20,878 nt of DNA from a virus, in IMG/VR virus record IMGVR_UViG_3300020213_000130, positions 1-20,878 of that record. One strand, written 5' to 3'. The notes under the pieces were generated by a model, which was not told the origin of the DNA, ran no database searches, and worked only from the letters and a program-made list of their open reading frames with translations. Both the position numbers and the translations under genes were made by a program. How positions within the stretch are numbered: position 1 is the first letter of the stretch; each line of letters begins with the position of its first letter. Below, in pieces: positions 20,072-20,878 of this stretch.

Positions 20072-20878
20072 TACCGAATCCCTCGAACGACTCGCGCCGC
20101 CTTGGCTTCAAGCACGGACACGAGCAGAGCCATGTCGAGATCGGGCACGGCACACACGAGGAACGAACCCGGCTCCAGGTCGGCGATGATGTTGTCCGCC
20201 GTCTGCACGAGCAAGTCCTTACGCTTCCAGGTATCCATCGCCCAGTAGTTCGAGCCTGATTGAGTGCCCAACTCCTCGCGGATCTCGTGGACGATCCTGG
20301 TCAGGTCTGTCCCCACGACTCCCGACAGGGCAGCGCCCAGGACAAGCGTGAAGTCCGCCGCAACCGCTTCCCCAGCCAGCTCCACCTTAGGCGTCGTCCT
20401 CGTGACGCGCTCCAGGTAGGCCGGGGCGGCACGCGGTACCGCGCCTGCCGGCGGCACGGAGGTCTTGTTCTTCGCACCCTTGGGGCGGCCGGGGCCCCGC
20501 TTGACGGGCGCGGTCTCCAGCTCAACCTCTTCGTAGGTTGTCTCCGAGACCTCTGCTGCGGCCGGAGCTTCCTCGGCCTCGCCTTCCTCGATCTGGTTGC
20601 ACTCCCACTCGCCCATCGGGTTGAACCCCACATGCCAGTTGGTCGGGAGATCGCCGTCGCGGTCGTCCTGCTGCGAGGTCCAGTTGATGCAAGCGTTACA
20701 CGGCGCGAGGTTCTTGGTGACGCCCACGCCACCGCAAGAGACGCATTCGGGGTTGCGCCAGGGCACGAGCCCCACGCGGCGCACGCCGCCCACTTGCTGG
20801 AGGCTGTAGACGTTGTAGCGGTAGTCGCCGTCCGGACCGGTCTCCAGCAACTCGGGCTTCACAGGGGCAACCCTGACG
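20071..20878 (-). CDS. Zinc-finger / AT-hook protein, possibly cut at window edge
   Basis: The frame is open to the window edge. A GTG at 20862 would give 263 residues, but the true start may lie outside. Residues 40-58 (counted from that GTG) hold a C-x2-C-x11-C-x2-C cluster ('CVSCGGVGVTKNLAPCNAC'), a likely zinc-binding site. Residues about 90-120 are acidic, and 121-133 are an AT-hook ('KRGPGRPKGAKNK') that binds the minor groove of AT-rich DNA. The C-terminal part ('NYWAMDTWKRKDLLVQTAD') is an unrecognised helical domain. A DNA-binding accessory to the helicase it is coupled to by a one-base overlap is plausible; function is not known. Confidence 0.72.
   Translation of the reverse strand, partial: VRVAPVKPELLETGPDGDYRYNVYSLQQVGGVRRVGLVPWRNPECVSCGGVGVTKNLAPCNACINWTSQQDDRDGDLPTNWHVGFNPMGEWECNQIEEGEAEEAPAAAEVSETTYEEVELETAPVKRGPGRPKGAKNKTSVPPAGAVPRAAPAYLERVTRTTPKVELAGEAVAADFTLVLGAALSGVVGTDLTRIVHEIREELGTQSGSNYWAMDTWKRKDLLVQTADNIIADLEPGSFLVCAVPDLDMALLVSVLEAKAARVVRGIR

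Overview
The window is the structural and replication part of a tailed, siphovirus-like phage genome (or a prophage of one) with GC-rich DNA. Twelve of the 14 genes are on the minus strand, packed with short gaps or overlaps (ATGA and TAATG junctions). No chromosomal housekeeping gene, tRNA, rRNA, transposase or CRISPR array is seen. Few genes have a clear Shine-Dalgarno sequence. One gene, an exported parallel beta-helix protein, looks like secreted proteins I associate with Planctomycetota and similar bacteria. The host is therefore only a guess.

Layout in minus-strand transcription order, from the right edge leftwards: (i) a replication block with a zinc-finger/AT-hook protein open at the window edge, an SNF2-type SF2 helicase, a sigma70-like promoter with a structured leader, a possible single-stranded-DNA-binding-type protein, a signal-peptide-bearing beta-helix protein (possible cargo gene), a family A DNA polymerase with an unusual motif B, a small basic protein and a RuvC-like resolvase; (ii) an isolated plus-strand pair, portal plus a putative neck/head-closure protein, convergent with the resolvase and divergent from the protease; (iii) a head-tail block on the minus strand: protease-scaffold fusion, putative decoration protein, lambda-E-like major capsid protein, unknown protein, head-tail adaptor, putative tail terminator, tail tube protein, tail assembly chaperones joined by a -1 frameshift, and a tape measure protein cut off by the left edge. 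From the scaffold onward this follows the lambda order Nu3-D-E-connector-U-V-G/GT-H.

The points most worth a second look are the exported beta-helix gene inside a phage replication operon, with strong inverted repeats in both flanks; the inverted portal cassette with a 14-bp palindrome and a candidate promoter in the 25-bp divergent gap; the CCCTTTC slippery site in the chaperone gene; the polymerase motif B with Leu at the position of E. coli Phe762 and Gly at that of Tyr766; and a recent in-frame duplication inside the tape measure gene. The large terminase, lysis genes and tail tip are not in the window.
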